DNA from: Acidobacteriota bacterium
GTDB lineage: Bacteria > Acidobacteriota > Vicinamibacteria > Vicinamibacterales > UBA823
Length of the DNA: 64,000 nucleotides
Assembly (NCBI GenBank): GCA_002730525.1
Contig: PCAK01000026.1
Location: forward strand, 1-64,000
Direction: 5' to 3'
The notes beneath the pieces were generated by a model. The model was not told where the DNA came from, made no database searches, and saw only the letters and a program-made list of their open reading frames with translations. Positions 47,174 through 56,949 of this stretch are shown here, one piece after another (position 1 is the stretch's first letter; each line of letters opens with the position of its first letter). The translations under genes were made by a program, and so were the position numbers.

Positions 47174-49819
47174 TCAGACCGTCGCAGCGACTTGCTCGAC
47201 GGTAAACGCCTCGATGACATCACCAACCTTGATGTCGTTGAAGCGCTCGAACGCGATACCGCACTCCACGCCGGTCTTGACCTCGCTCACGTCGTCCTTG
47301 AACCGCCGCAAGGAGCCGATACGGCCCTCGTGGACCACGACGTTGTCGCGCAGCAGTCGAGCCTGCGCGTCGCCGGCACGTGTGATTCGACCGTCGGTCA
47401 CCATGCAGCCCGCGATCAAGCCGAACTTCGGCACCTTGAAGGTCTCGCGCACTTCCGCCGAGCCCAACCGCACTTCCTTCGTCGTTGGGTCGAGCAGGCC
47501 GGCCATGGCCTTCTTGATCTCGTCGGTCACATGGTAGATGACCGAGTGGAGCCGCATGTCGAGGCCGTCCCGCTCGGCGACCTCGGTGGCGTTGCGGTCG
47601 GGGCGGACGCTGAACCCAATCACAATGGCGTTTGACGCTGACGCCAGCAAGGCATCGGATTCGTTGATCGCGCCGACGCCCTCGTGAATGATCCGAATCT
47701 TCACACGCTCGTCGCTCAGCTTCGTCAGCGTGTCGGCCAGCACCTCGGCCGAACCTTGCACGTCGGCCTTGATGATGATCGGCAGTTCCTTCATGCCGCC
47801 TTCGGTGAGCTGCTCCTGCAGCGATTCGAGCGTCAGACGCGGTGATTTCGTGCCGAGCGCACGTTCCTTCGCCTGGGTCTGACGCAGGTTCGCAATCTGG
47901 CGCGCCTTCGCCGCATCGGGGAGGGCCTGGAATGCATCGCCAGGTTGCGGCAGGCCGCCCAGCCCGAGCACCTCCACCGGCGTCGACGGCGCCGCCGACT
48001 TGATCTGGCGCCCACTGTCGTCGATGAGCGCCCGAACCTTGCCGACAATCGTGCCGGCGATGAACGTGTCGCCGACGCACAGCGTGCCGTCCTGGACGAG
48101 GATCGTCGCGACCGGGCCGCGCCCGCGGTCCAGCTTCGCCTCGAGGACCGTGCCGGCCGCGTTGCGCTTCGGGTTCGCCTTCAACTCGCCGAGTTCGGTC
48201 ACCAGCAGGATCATCTCGAGCAGCAGCTCGATGTTCTCGCCTTTCTTTGCAGAGACGTCGACAGTGACGGTCTTGCCGCCCCAGGATTCTGGCGCGAGGT
48301 CGAGGTCTGACAACTCGGTCTTGACCCGATCGGGGTTCGCGTCGGGCTTGTCGATCTTGTTGACCGCGACGATGATCGGCACGCCGGCCGCGCGCGCGTG
48401 GTCGATCGCCTCCTTCGTCTGCGGCATGACGCCGTCATCGGCCGCCACGACGAGCACGACCACGTCGGTGACCTTCGCGCCCCGGGCGCGCATCAGGGTG
48501 AAGGCGGCGTGACCCGGGGTGTCGAGAAAGACAATTCGCTGGTTTTTCGCGGTCACGGCATAGGCACCGATGTGCTGCGTGATCCCGCCGGCTTCGCGCT
48601 CGGCCACGCGCGTTTCTCGGATGGCGTCTAGGAGCGTCGTCTTGCCGTGGTCGACGTGACCCATGACGGTGACGACCGGCGCACGCGGCTCGAGGTCTTC
48701 CGGCTGCGCCTCCTGCTGCTCCACGTGGAGCATCTCTTCTTCGAAGCTGCGCATCTCGACGTCGGCGCCGAACTCGCGGGCGATCATCGTCGCGGTCTCG
48801 TTGTCCAGCGTCGTGTTGATCGTCGTCATGATGCGCTTTTCCATCAGCTTCTTCAGCACATCCTTGGGGCGGGTGTCGAGCTTGTCCGCCAGATCCTTGA
48901 CGGTCATGCCCTCGGCGAGCGTGATCGTCCGTGTGATCTCCGGTGCCGGCGCCGGCGCAGCGGGCGCGCTCGTGCGCGGGTGCTTCCGCCGGCCCGATCG
49001 ACCGCCCGGCCGGAACGGCGGGCGGCGCCCGCGATGCGGAAAACCTCCGGGACGCTGCGGCAGCGGCGAGCGGGTTGTCGGGGACGGCGCCGGCCGGGCT
49101 CCGCCGATCGGCGGGCGTGATGGAGACACGGCGACTCTCGGGACGCCGCCGCCGGCCACCGGCCGCGTGGCCGGGCGTGGCGGCGGCGGCATCGGACGCT
49201 TCACGGTCGTCGAGGGCACCGCGGCCTTCGGCGTGGCCGGCGTGCTGCCGTCCTCGACTCTCAGCCTGAGAGTCGGCGGGACGATCCGCGCCGCGCGCGG
49301 CGGTGGAGCGGGCGCCGCCGGCTCGGCCACCGGCTCCGGTTCGGGTTCCGTGGCGGCCGCCTCCGGACTCGCCGCGACCACCGGTTCGGGCACGTCCACC
49401 GGTGCCGTTTCCGGGATCGGTTCCGGAGTGGGCGCTGCCACGTCCGCCTCGCCGGCGGCCACGGCCACGGTCGCCTCGGCGCCGGCCTCGGCGTCCTCAG
49501 GCACCGGCTTCGGCTTGACCTTGACCAGCCGTGGCGGAGGCAGCGGCCGGGAGGCAGGCTTGGCCGGCTCGGGCGCGCGCGCGCTGGCGCGGCCCTTGCG
49601 GCCCTTCGCCTTGGGCTTGCCCGTGAACTTAGGCCCGCTCGGCACACTGAGGCCGCGGTCGCGCGCCACGCGCTCGACGAACTGCCGGGCGACGACTTCT
49701 TCAATCGTACTGGAGGCGCTCTTCACATCGATGCCGTGATCGCGCTTGAGCAACGCGACAACATCCTGGCTCGAGGTGTTGAGCACTTCCGCGACTTTGT
49801 AGATCCGAACGGTGGCCAA
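47174..49819 (-). CDS. infB: Translation initiation factor IF-2
   Basis: The 881-residue product has an N-terminal IF2_N domain (RIYKVAEVLNTSSQDVVALL), a long Pro/Ala/Glu-rich linker (~60-300), the GTPase domain (VMGHVDHGKTTLLDAI, DTPGHAAFTLMRARG, NKIDKPDANP, ~385-560) and the C-terminal fMet-tRNA-binding domains. It brings initiator tRNA to the 30S. The start is TTG 49817-49819, since the protein begins ATVRIYKV with no earlier ATG. Confidence 0.96.
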   Translation of the reverse strand: MATVRIYKVAEVLNTSSQDVVALLKRDHGIDVKSASSTIEEVVARQFVERVARDRGLSVPSGPKFTGKPKAKGRKGRASARAPEPAKPASRPLPPPRLVKVKPKPVPEDAEAGAEATVAVAAGEADVAAPTPEPIPETAPVDVPEPVVAASPEAAATEPEPEPVAEPAAPAPPPRAARIVPPTLRLRVEDGSTPATPKAAVPSTTVKRPMPPPPRPATRPVAGGGVPRVAVSPSRPPIGGARPAPSPTTRSPLPQRPGGFPHRGRRPPFRPGGRSGRRKHPRTSAPAAPAPAPEITRTITLAEGMTVKDLADKLDTRPKDVLKKLMEKRIMTTINTTLDNETATMIAREFGADVEMRSFEEEMLHVEQQEAQPEDLEPRAPVVTVMGHVDHGKTTLLDAIRETRVAEREAGGITQHIGAYAVTAKNQRIVFLDTPGHAAFTLMRARGAKVTDVVVLVVAADDGVMPQTKEAIDHARAAGVPIIVAVNKIDKPDANPDRVKTELSDLDLAPESWGGKTVTVDVSAKKGENIELLLEMILLVTELGELKANPKRNAAGTVLEAKLDRGRGPVATILVQDGTLCVGDTFIAGTIVGKVRALIDDSGRQIKSAAPSTPVEVLGLGGLPQPGDAFQALPDAAKARQIANLRQTQAKERALGTKSPRLTLESLQEQLTEGGMKELPIIIKADVQGSAEVLADTLTKLSDERVKIRIIHEGVGAINESDALLASASNAIVIGFSVRPDRNATEVAERDGLDMRLHSVIYHVTDEIKKAMAGLLDPTTKEVRLGSAEVRETFKVPKFGLIAGCMVTDGRITRAGDAQARLLRDNVVVHEGRIGSLRRFKDDVSEVKTGVECGIAFERFNDIKVGDVIEAFTVEQVAATV

Positions 49820-49879
49820 ACGTGTCCTCGCCTCGTGACTGGTCGAATTAAACTGGGGTCTCGTCCCCTGACGCTTCGC

Positions 49880-51427
49880 TTACTCCGCTTGCTTCGGTGC
49901 GCCGGCTGCCTCTGCGACGGGCGTTTCCTCTGTGCCGGTGCTATCGCTGGTGGCCGGCGCGTCCTCGGTGTCGGTGCTGGCGGCCGCGTCCGCGACCTCG
50001 CCGCCGGCCTCGGGAACCGCGGAGTCGGCATCGGCCGCCGCCGCACCGCTCTCGACCGGCATGGCTTCCGGGGCGTCCGGTTCCGCTTCGGCCGTCTCCT
50101 CATCCCCGGGGCTGGCAAACAGCGCGTCCAGTGCGACGACTGGCTGGCTCGCCGCCACGACTCCCTTCGCCGCTTCCTGCACCGCTGCGGCCAGGGCGTC
50201 GTCGGTGCCGAGAATCTGGGCCAGCTCGTGGGCCGGCAGGTCGGTCAACCGCTCAGCCGTGTAGAGCGACGAGTCCTGCAGGGTTCGCCACATCCCTTCG
50301 CCGAAACCCTCGACGGCGAACAGCGCCGCGGCGACGTCGGCCTGCGCGCGCTCGGCGTCGAAGCCTTCGAACTGTGCCTCGACTTCGCGGCGCTTTTCTT
50401 CCTCGCTCTTGATGTCGATCTTCCAGCCCGTCAGTTTCGCCGCCAGGCGGACGTTCTGCCCCTTCTTCCCGATGGCCAGCGAGAGTTGCCTGTCCTCGAC
50501 GACCACTTCCATGACCCTCTCAGCCTCGTCGACGACGCCGACACGCTGCACGCGCGCCGGGCTGATGGCGTTGGTGACCAGCGTGACCGGATCGTCCGAC
50601 CATTCGACGATGTCAATCTTCTCGCCGCGGAGTTCCCGTATAATCGACTGCACGCGCGTCCCCTTCATGCCGACGCACGCGCCGACCGGGTCGACGTCGC
50701 GCTCGCGCGAGAACACCGCGACCTTCGCGCGGTCGCCGGCCTCGCGGACCGCGCCACGAATTTGCACGGTCGCGTCGTAGATCTCCGGGACCTCCTGCTC
50801 GAACAGTTTGATGAGCAGCGCCGGATCGGTCCGGGACAGCACGATCTGCGGACCCTTCGTGCTGCGGTTGACGCCCTTGATCACGGCGCGGATCCGGTCG
50901 CCGGCGGTGTAGTTCTCGGCGTGGGACTGCTCCTTGCGCGGCAGGAGGACCTCGATGCGGCCCATCTCCACGATGATGTCACCGCTCTCGAACCGCTTGA
51001 CGAGACCGTTGACGACTTCGCCAACACGGTCGCTGTACTCCGCGTAGATGTTCTCGCGCTCGGCCTCCCGGACCTTTTGGAAGATGACCTGCTTCGCGGT
51101 TTGCGCGGCGATACGCCCGAGCACATCGGTCGGCTTGGGGAATTCGATCTCCATCTCGACCTCGGCCTCGTCGCCATAGAGCTCCTGCGCCTCGGTCAGC
51201 GAGATTTCCTTCTCCGCGTCGGAGACTTCCTCGACGATCTGTCGGACGGCGAACAGCTCGACCTGTCCGGTCTCGGGGTTGAACTTCGTCCGGAGGTTCT
51301 CGTCGGTCTTGTAGTACTTGCGCGAGGCCGTCAGCACCGCATCTTCGATCGCCGTGATGATGACGTCGGGCTCGATGCCTTTTTCCTTCGCGAGCGCTTC
51401 GATGGTTTGCTGCAACGAGTTGTTCAT
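49880..51427 (-). CDS. nusA: Transcription termination/antitermination factor NusA
   Basis: The 515-residue product has an N-terminal RNAP-binding region, an S1 domain (DIIVEMGRIEVLLPRKEQS), two KH domains (ERDVDPVGACVGMKGTRVQS, LSLAIGKKGQNVRLAAKLTG) and a repeat-like helical C-terminus, then an acidic Ala/Glu/Pro-rich tail (~440-515). It lies between rimP and infB, the standard order. Confidence 0.96.
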   Translation of the reverse strand: MNNSLQQTIEALAKEKGIEPDVIITAIEDAVLTASRKYYKTDENLRTKFNPETGQVELFAVRQIVEEVSDAEKEISLTEAQELYGDEAEVEMEIEFPKPTDVLGRIAAQTAKQVIFQKVREAERENIYAEYSDRVGEVVNGLVKRFESGDIIVEMGRIEVLLPRKEQSHAENYTAGDRIRAVIKGVNRSTKGPQIVLSRTDPALLIKLFEQEVPEIYDATVQIRGAVREAGDRAKVAVFSRERDVDPVGACVGMKGTRVQSIIRELRGEKIDIVEWSDDPVTLVTNAISPARVQRVGVVDEAERVMEVVVEDRQLSLAIGKKGQNVRLAAKLTGWKIDIKSEEEKRREVEAQFEGFDAERAQADVAAALFAVEGFGEGMWRTLQDSSLYTAERLTDLPAHELAQILGTDDALAAAVQEAAKGVVAASQPVVALDALFASPGDEETAEAEPDAPEAMPVESGAAAADADSAVPEAGGEVADAAASTDTEDAPATSDSTGTEETPVAEAAGAPKQAE

Positions 51428-51438
51428 GATGCGTCTAC

Positions 51439-51930
51439 TCAGAATTCCACTTCTAGCCTGGCCCGCGTAATCACACCGAACGGCACGCAGTGCACGCGCG
51501 AGCCAGCCTCCAGCAGCACAGCTTCATCCGTGACGTCGTGGATCCGCCCCTTCAGGAAGCTCTGCCCATCGACGGCCTCGGAGACCACCACCTGCGCCAG
51601 CCGTCCGGCGAATCGCCGGTAGTCCGCCGGCCGGCGAAGCGGCCGGTCGAGTCCCGGTGACGACACTTCCAGGGTGTACGCGCCGTCCACTACCTCCTCG
51701 ACATCGAGCACGGCGCTCAGTTCCCGACTCACGTTCTGACACTCGTCGACGCCGATACCATCCTCGGCGCCGGCGCCGGCGTCGGGTCGGTCGAGCATGA
51801 CCCGCAGCACCCAGCCGATCGACTCCCGCCGCCACTGGAGGTCGAACACCTCCAGACCATGCCCGCCCGCGACCCGTTCGGCCATGGCGTGGAGACGCTG
51901 CCGCCTGTCGTCGACTGGACGCTCCACCAT
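51439..51930 (-). CDS. rimP: Ribosome maturation factor RimP
   Basis: The 163-residue product has the RimP features RLHAMAERVAGGHGLEVFDL, the ECQNVSRELSAVLD helix and LEVSSPGLDRPLRRPADYRR. It supports late 30S assembly. ATG 51930 gives the family length; an earlier in-frame start at 51966 would lie inside the hairpin leader. Confidence 0.93.
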   Translation of the reverse strand: MVERPVDDRRQRLHAMAERVAGGHGLEVFDLQWRRESIGWVLRVMLDRPDAGAGAEDGIGVDECQNVSRELSAVLDVEEVVDGAYTLEVSSPGLDRPLRRPADYRRFAGRLAQVVVSEAVDGQSFLKGRIHDVTDEAVLLEAGSRVHCVPFGVITRARLEVEF

Positions 51931-51968
51931 TCGACTGCCCGGCTCCGAGGAGCCCCTGAAACACAAAA

Positions 51969-51986
51969 AGTGGGCACGAGCCCACT
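51969..51986 (-). terminator. Terminator/attenuator hairpin in the rimP leader
   Basis: On the - strand, AGTGGGC-TCGT-GCCCACT is followed by TTTTTGTGTTT. It lies between the rimP promoter and its ATG. A second perfect hairpin (GATCCG-AA-CGGATC, 51994-52007) lies just upstream. The arrangement suggests premature termination controlled in the leader. Confidence 0.6.
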
Positions 51987-52017
51987 ACACCCGGATCCGT
52001 TCGGATCAGGTCTATCG

Positions 52018-52046
52018 ATGTTATCACGACGGTATGGCTACGGCAA
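52018..52046 (-). promoter_or_regulatory. Promoter of the rimP-nusA-infB operon
   Basis: On the - strand, TTGCCG (52041-52046), 17 bases, and TAACAT (52018-52023). It overlaps the end of rimO (stop at 52038-52040). Transcription would start near 52012, before the two leader hairpins. Confidence 0.55.
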
Positions 52047-53417
52047 TGGACGGACGAGCAGGTCGTAGTCGTGGCTGCCGACGATCTCGGTGTCGACGAG
52101 CTGGCCCGGCGAGAATCCGGACGGGTCGCACTCGGTGAGGTAGGTGACTGGGTCGATCTCTGGAGCCTGGCCGGCCCACCGGCCCCGGACGACGAGCGGG
52201 TGCTCGGCCGAACGTCCCTCGATGAGCACCCGTACCCGCTGCCCAGCCCGTTCGGCCTGACGGCGCGACGCGATCTCCTGCTGCCTGAGCATCAGATCGC
52301 GGCGGCGGGCGGCCTTCGTGTCGGCCGGCACGTCGTCGTTCAGGTCGAAGGCCCGCGTCCCTTCCTCGTGCGAATACGTGAACACGCCGACGTGATCGAA
52401 CCGCGTCTGCTCGACGAAGTCGCACAGTTCGGCGAAGTCGGCTTCGGTCTCTCCCGGAAACCCCACGATGAACGTGGTGCGCAGGGTGATCTCGGGGATT
52501 CGGTGTCGGAAGGAATCGAGGAGCCGCTCGTAGGTGGAACGCGTACCGGGTCGTCCCATCCGCTTCAGGACGGCCGCCGAGGCATGCTGCAGCGGCAGGT
52601 CGATGTAGTTGCACACCTTGTCGCAGTCGGCGACCGCGTCGATCGTGTCGGCGGTGATCGTCGTCGGGTAGAGGTAGAGCAAGCGGATCCATTCCAGGCC
52701 GTCGACGTCGTTCAGGGCGTGAAGGAGCCGCGGCAGCGCGCCGCGCTCGTCACGATCCAGTCCGTACATCGTCGAGTCCTGCGAAATGAGGATCAGCTCC
52801 TTCACGCCGCGCGCCGCCATCGCTCGAGCTTCCGCCACGATCGAGTCGGCCGGCCGGCTGCGGTAGCCGCCGCGCAGCGTCGGAATGATGCAGAACGCGC
52901 ACGCATAGTCGCAGCCTTCCGCGACCTTCACGTAGGCCAGATGCGGGGCAGTCGTACGGCGCCTCGGCGTGTCGGCGTCGTAGAGGTACTTCAGTGGCCG
53001 CGGCTCGGCGATTTGTGTCGCGGCCTCGACCGGGCCGCGCAGCAGCGGCACCGGCACGCGCGTGGGGCGCGGTTGCCCGTCGAGTGCGCCGACGATGTCG
53101 GGGACCTCGTCGGTGCCGAGGACCGCGTCGATTTCCGACATTTCCTTCCGCAGTTCGTCGCGATATCGCTCGGCCAGGCATCCGGTCACGATCAGGTGTC
53201 GGCACGCACCGTCCCGTTTGTGCCGCGCCATTTCGAGAATCGTCTCGACCGATTCCTCCTTCGCCTTGTCGATGAACGCACAGGTGTTCACGACGATGAC
53301 GTCCGCCCCTTCGGCGCGCTCGGTGACCTCGTGGCCGGCGCGCTCGGCGAGTCCGAGCATCACTTCGCTGTCCACGAGGTTCTTCGGGCAGCCGAGCGAC
53401 ACGAAGCCTATCTTCAT
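52038..53417 (-). CDS. rimO: Ribosomal protein S12 methylthiotransferase RimO
   Basis: The 459-residue radical SAM enzyme has the N-terminal cysteines FVSLGCPKNLVDSE, VVNTCAFID and TGCLAE, the SAM cluster GCDYACAFC (Cx3Cx2C) and a C-terminal TRAM domain. It methylthiolates Asp88 of S12; S12 itself lies outside the window. The GCPKN start distinguishes it from MiaB. Confidence 0.95.
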   Translation of the reverse strand: MKIGFVSLGCPKNLVDSEVMLGLAERAGHEVTERAEGADVIVVNTCAFIDKAKEESVETILEMARHKRDGACRHLIVTGCLAERYRDELRKEMSEIDAVLGTDEVPDIVGALDGQPRPTRVPVPLLRGPVEAATQIAEPRPLKYLYDADTPRRRTTAPHLAYVKVAEGCDYACAFCIIPTLRGGYRSRPADSIVAEARAMAARGVKELILISQDSTMYGLDRDERGALPRLLHALNDVDGLEWIRLLYLYPTTITADTIDAVADCDKVCNYIDLPLQHASAAVLKRMGRPGTRSTYERLLDSFRHRIPEITLRTTFIVGFPGETEADFAELCDFVEQTRFDHVGVFTYSHEEGTRAFDLNDDVPADTKAARRRDLMLRQQEIASRRQAERAGQRVRVLIEGRSAEHPLVVRGRWAGQAPEIDPVTYLTECDPSGFSPGQLVDTEIVGSHDYDLLVRPLP

Positions 53418-53435
53418 CGACGTATTACGTAACGC

Positions 53436-54728
53436 TCACGGGTAGAGACGATAGAGCATCCGGGGGTACGGAATGGCCTCCCGGAGATGTTCCAGGCCGC
53501 ACAGCCACGCGAGCAGGCGCTCGATGCCCATGCCGAACCCCGAGTGCGGCACGGTGCCGTACCGACGGAGATCGAGGTACCACTCGAAAGCTTCCTGGGG
53601 CAGGTCGTGCGCCTTGATCCGTGCGAGCAGGACATCCAGGTCGTCTTCGCGCTGCCCGCCGCCGATGATCTCGCCGTAGCCTTCGGGCGCGAGGATATCG
53701 ACCGAGAGCGAGAGCTCGGGACGGTCCGCGTCGGACTTCATGTAGAACGCCTTGATTTTCGAGGGAAACCGGTGCACCGCGACCGGCCGATCGAACTGCT
53801 CAGCCAGCACGGTCTCGTCCGTGCCACCGAAGTCGCCGCCCCACTCGAAGGCTTGGCCTTTGGCGTTGAGCGTTTCGACGGCCTCGTCGTAGGTGATGCG
53901 CGGAAACGGGGCTTGCACCCGTTCGAGCGCCGACACGTCGCGCTCGAGCGTCACCAACTCCCGCTGTCGTATTTCGAGGACCCGCGCCACTACGGCGACC
54001 ACGAGCGCTTCGCCAAGTTCGATCGCATCGTCGAGCGTCGCAAACGCCATTTCCGGCTCGACCATCCAGAATTCGGTCAGATGACGGCGGGTCTTCGACT
54101 TCTCCGCTCGGAACGTCGGGCCGAAGCAGTACACGCGGCCCAGCGCCATGATGTTGGCTTCGTTGTACAGCTGGCCGCTCTGGGCGAGGTAGGCCGTCGC
54201 ATCGTCGAAGTACTGGACGGGGAAGAGCGTCGTCGTGCCCTCGCACGCCGCCGGCGTGAAGATCGGCGTGTCGGCGAGCGTGAATCCTCGGCTGTTGAAG
54301 AAGTCGCGTACCGCGTCCACCACGGCGTGGCGGATCCGCAGGATGGCCTGCTGCCGTGGCGAGCGGATCCAGAGGTGTCGGCGGTCGAGCAGATAGTCGA
54401 CGCCATGCTCCTTCGGCGTAATCGGGTAGTCGTGCGATTCGCCGACGACCTCGAGGCCGGCCACGTCGATCTCGTACCCGCCGGGGGCGCGCTCGTCGGC
54501 GCGGACGGTGCCCTCCACCACGAGCGATGTCTCCTGGCCGAGGTGATCCGCACGCTCGAAGAGTTCTTCTCCGACTGCGGCCTTCGACATGACGGACTGG
54601 ATGAATCCGGTGCCGTCGCGCACGGTGAGGAAGTGGATCTTGCCGCTGGAGCGCCGCTTGTGCAGCCAACCCCGCAACGTGACCGGCTGGCCCTCGAAGC
54701 GAGCGATGTCATCGATGTACACGGGCAT
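53436..54728 (-). CDS. asnS: Asparaginyl-tRNA synthetase
   Basis: The 430-residue class IIb synthetase has an OB-fold anticodon domain ([19 protein letters not shown]), class II motif 2 ([20 protein letters not shown]) and motif 3 ([15 protein letters not shown]). ATG 54728 is chosen over 54761. A TACGAT hexamer ends six bases before this ATG, so the mRNA may be leaderless. Confidence 0.95.
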   Translation of the reverse strand: MPVYIDDIARFEGQPVTLRGWLHKRRSSGKIHFLTVRDGTGFIQSVMSKAAVGEELFERADHLGQETSLVVEGTVRADERAPGGYEIDVAGLEVVGESHDYPITPKEHGVDYLLDRRHLWIRSPRQQAILRIRHAVVDAVRDFFNSRGFTLADTPIFTPAACEGTTTLFPVQYFDDATAYLAQSGQLYNEANIMALGRVYCFGPTFRAEKSKTRRHLTEFWMVEPEMAFATLDDAIELGEALVVAVVARVLEIRQRELVTLERDVSALERVQAPFPRITYDEAVETLNAKGQAFEWGGDFGGTDETVLAEQFDRPVAVHRFPSKIKAFYMKSDADRPELSLSVDILAPEGYGEIIGGGQREDDLDVLLARIKAHDLPQEAFEWYLDLRRYGTVPHSGFGMGIERLLAWLCGLEHLREAIPYPRMLYRLYP

Positions 54729-54803
54729 CACCCCATCGTAGCCGATCTTTCGCGCAGCCATCGGGCTCGAGGGTCGGTGTCCGCGCCGTCGACGCTCAAC
54801 CGG

Positions 54804-55835
54804 TCAGCCAACTTCCGGCAGCAGCGTGGCGAGCGCGCGGCGGAGGGCGTCGTAGCGAGGAGTGCGGCCGAACGTCTGGCGCAGGTAGTGCAGGGTGCGC
54901 GGGATGTACTGGATGTAGACCGGGTTCCGCCTGACCGACGTCTGGTAGCCGAACGTGCCGAGCGCCTTGAGATTGCGTTGAAGCGCCATCGCGTCGAACT
55001 GGCGCCGGAACGCTTCGCCGCCCGGCGGGTCAATCGTGCTCGCCAGAAAACGATCGATGAGTGCTTCGATCGTGTCCTCGGACAGATCCGCATAGGAATC
55101 GCGCAGGAGCGAGACGAGGTCGTACGCGGCGGGGCCCATCCGGGCGTCCTGGAAATCGATGACGTAGAGTCGCCCGTCGTGCAGCATCAGATTGCGGCTG
55201 TGGTAATCGCGGTGGCAGAGCACGCGCGGCTCGCCGGCCAGTTCCACGCAGAGCCGGCGGCACTCGGCGGTCAGGGCCTCCCGCGCCGCCGCATCGAGCG
55301 TGGCGCCGCGGTAGCCCTCGAGAAAGTGCTCGATGAAGAAGTCGAGCTCCCACGTCAGCTTGGCGACGTCGAACGCGATCGTGAAGGGCAGCACACCCGG
55401 CGCGGCGAGTTCGGCGCCCCGTCGCTGAATGATCGTGATGAGGTCGATCGCCTCCCGGTACAGCGCCATGTGGTCGGTGTCGGATCCGGCGCCGAGGTGG
55501 GCCTGCAAGGTGATGTCGCCGAGGTCCTGCAGTGCCAGCACTCCGAGGTCGGCTGCGTGTTCGAGGACGGTCGGGACGGGCACGTCCATCTGATCCAGCA
55601 GCGACGCCATCATGATGAACGGCAGCGTGTCGAACTCGAACGACTCGGCGTAGAGGGCCAGCACGAATGAGTCCCCGCCGCGGGGAATGACGCGCACGTA
55701 GCGTCGGTTTGACGCGTCGCCCGTGAGCGGCACCAATGGCGCGTCGATCTCGGCGAGCCGAGAACGCTCGAGAAAGTGCCTGACGCGGGCGCGCCAGACC
55801 TCGTCGGCCGGTCCGGTCGGCGGCGGTGCCATCAT
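54804..55835 (-). CDS. amgK: Sugar kinase of the AmgK/aminoglycoside-phosphotransferase family
   Basis: The 343-residue product has the kinase-like fold motifs PLTGDASNRRYVRV (nucleotide loop) and the catalytic CHRDYHSRNLML followed by IDFQDARMGPAAYDL. AmgK phosphorylates N-acetylmuramate at C1 in cell-wall recycling. The next gene, coupled by four bases, is a MurU-like nucleotidyltransferase, which supports that role. Confidence 0.85.
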   Translation of the reverse strand: MMAPPPTGPADEVWRARVRHFLERSRLAEIDAPLVPLTGDASNRRYVRVIPRGGDSFVLALYAESFEFDTLPFIMMASLLDQMDVPVPTVLEHAADLGVLALQDLGDITLQAHLGAGSDTDHMALYREAIDLITIIQRRGAELAAPGVLPFTIAFDVAKLTWELDFFIEHFLEGYRGATLDAAAREALTAECRRLCVELAGEPRVLCHRDYHSRNLMLHDGRLYVIDFQDARMGPAAYDLVSLLRDSYADLSEDTIEALIDRFLASTIDPPGGEAFRRQFDAMALQRNLKALGTFGYQTSVRRNPVYIQYIPRTLHYLRQTFGRTPRYDALRRALATLLPEVG

Positions 55836-56809
55836 CCTCCCCTCGCATCCTCCGCCGCCGACCCCGAACTGCCGTCCAGCGGTATGGCCAGCAGCGGGGA
55901 CTGTCCAGACGAGGCGATGAGCGCCTGGGCCTGGAACCGGCTGCCTCGCGGGATCCGCGCGCCATCGGTGACCACGCAGTCGACCAGCGTGCAGTCGGCC
56001 TCGATCGTCACGTCATCCCAGACCGCCGTGCGTACCAGGCGGGCCGTCGGGTCGATTCGGGTGCCGAGGCCGGCCGTCGGCGTGAGGTTGCCACCCGGCG
56101 CGAGTGCCAGCGACGTCTCGAGGTAGTCCGCTGGCGTGCCGATGTCGAGAAACCGGCACGCGACCTGGTGCGTCCGGAGCGCCCGTCGATCGTCGGCCGC
56201 CAGATCCGAGTAGACGCCGCCGATGCTCGACGCGGGTTCGCCCAGGGGCAGCGAGGCGAAGACGTCGGGTTCGACGAGTTGGACGCCCACGAAGTGTTTC
56301 GATGGGATCTGATGCCCCGCCGGCAGGAACGACCGCACCCATCCCTCGTCATCGACCTCGACTCCACCGTACCGGGCCGGATCGGGATTGTCGACGACGG
56401 CCAGTGTGACGCGCGCTCCGCTCCGGCGATGTTCGGCACTCAGACCCTCGAGCGACAGGTCGGTCAGCGTGTCGCCGTTGACGATGAGCGTCGACGCGGG
56501 CTCCAGCAGCGGGAGCATGGCGCGCGGCCCGCCCGCCGATCCCAGGAGCGTCGGTTCCCACGCGTAGCGGACGCGCAGGCCGAGCGCGCTGCCGTCACCG
56601 ACGACGCGGGTGATCGTCTCGGGACGGTGATGGAGGTTGAGGACCGCCTCTCGCACCCCCTGCCCAGCCAGCCAGCTCAGGACGCGTCGGATCAACGCCT
56701 CGCCGGCCACCGGGACCGCCGGCTTGGCGCGGACGTCGGTGAGCGGGCGGAGGCGTCGGCCGAGCCCGGCCGTCAGCACCAGGGCGTGTGCCGGGGTCGT
56801 CACGGCCAC
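55832..56809 (-). CDS. murU: MurU-like nucleotidyltransferase with left-handed beta-helix tail
   Basis: The 325-residue product has the pyrophosphorylase signature LTAGLGRRLRPLTDVRAKPA and VNGDTLTDL. With AmgK it would turn MurNAc-1-P into UDP-MurNAc. The C-terminal ~100 residues (GTRIDPTARLVRTAVWDDVT, TLVDCVVTDGARIPRGSR) look like hexapeptide beta-helix repeats, absent from typical 225-residue MurU. Mannose- or glucose-1-phosphate activation is an alternative. The start is GTG. Confidence 0.75.
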   Translation of the reverse strand: MAVTTPAHALVLTAGLGRRLRPLTDVRAKPAVPVAGEALIRRVLSWLAGQGVREAVLNLHHRPETITRVVGDGSALGLRVRYAWEPTLLGSAGGPRAMLPLLEPASTLIVNGDTLTDLSLEGLSAEHRRSGARVTLAVVDNPDPARYGGVEVDDEGWVRSFLPAGHQIPSKHFVGVQLVEPDVFASLPLGEPASSIGGVYSDLAADDRRALRTHQVACRFLDIGTPADYLETSLALAPGGNLTPTAGLGTRIDPTARLVRTAVWDDVTIEADCTLVDCVVTDGARIPRGSRFQAQALIASSGQSPLLAIPLDGSSGSAAEDARGG

Positions 56810-56949
56810 GGCGCCCGCTCGAAGAGCATGTCGGGGATCGCCGCTTCCGTCGAGGGCGGGGTCTGCAGCACGAGGCTCCGATGGGGTTCGGTGACGGTGA
56901 TGTCGGGACCGCGGGGATTATAGCGCCTGTCCGCGCTCTCCGCGGCGGG

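Noticed and set aside
56810-56949. Short frame on the - strand ending in the murU start, with a TATAAT (56917-56922) upstream
   Set aside because: It has no start codon after the -10 box except late GTG/ATG codons and no recognisable family; the box more likely serves murU.
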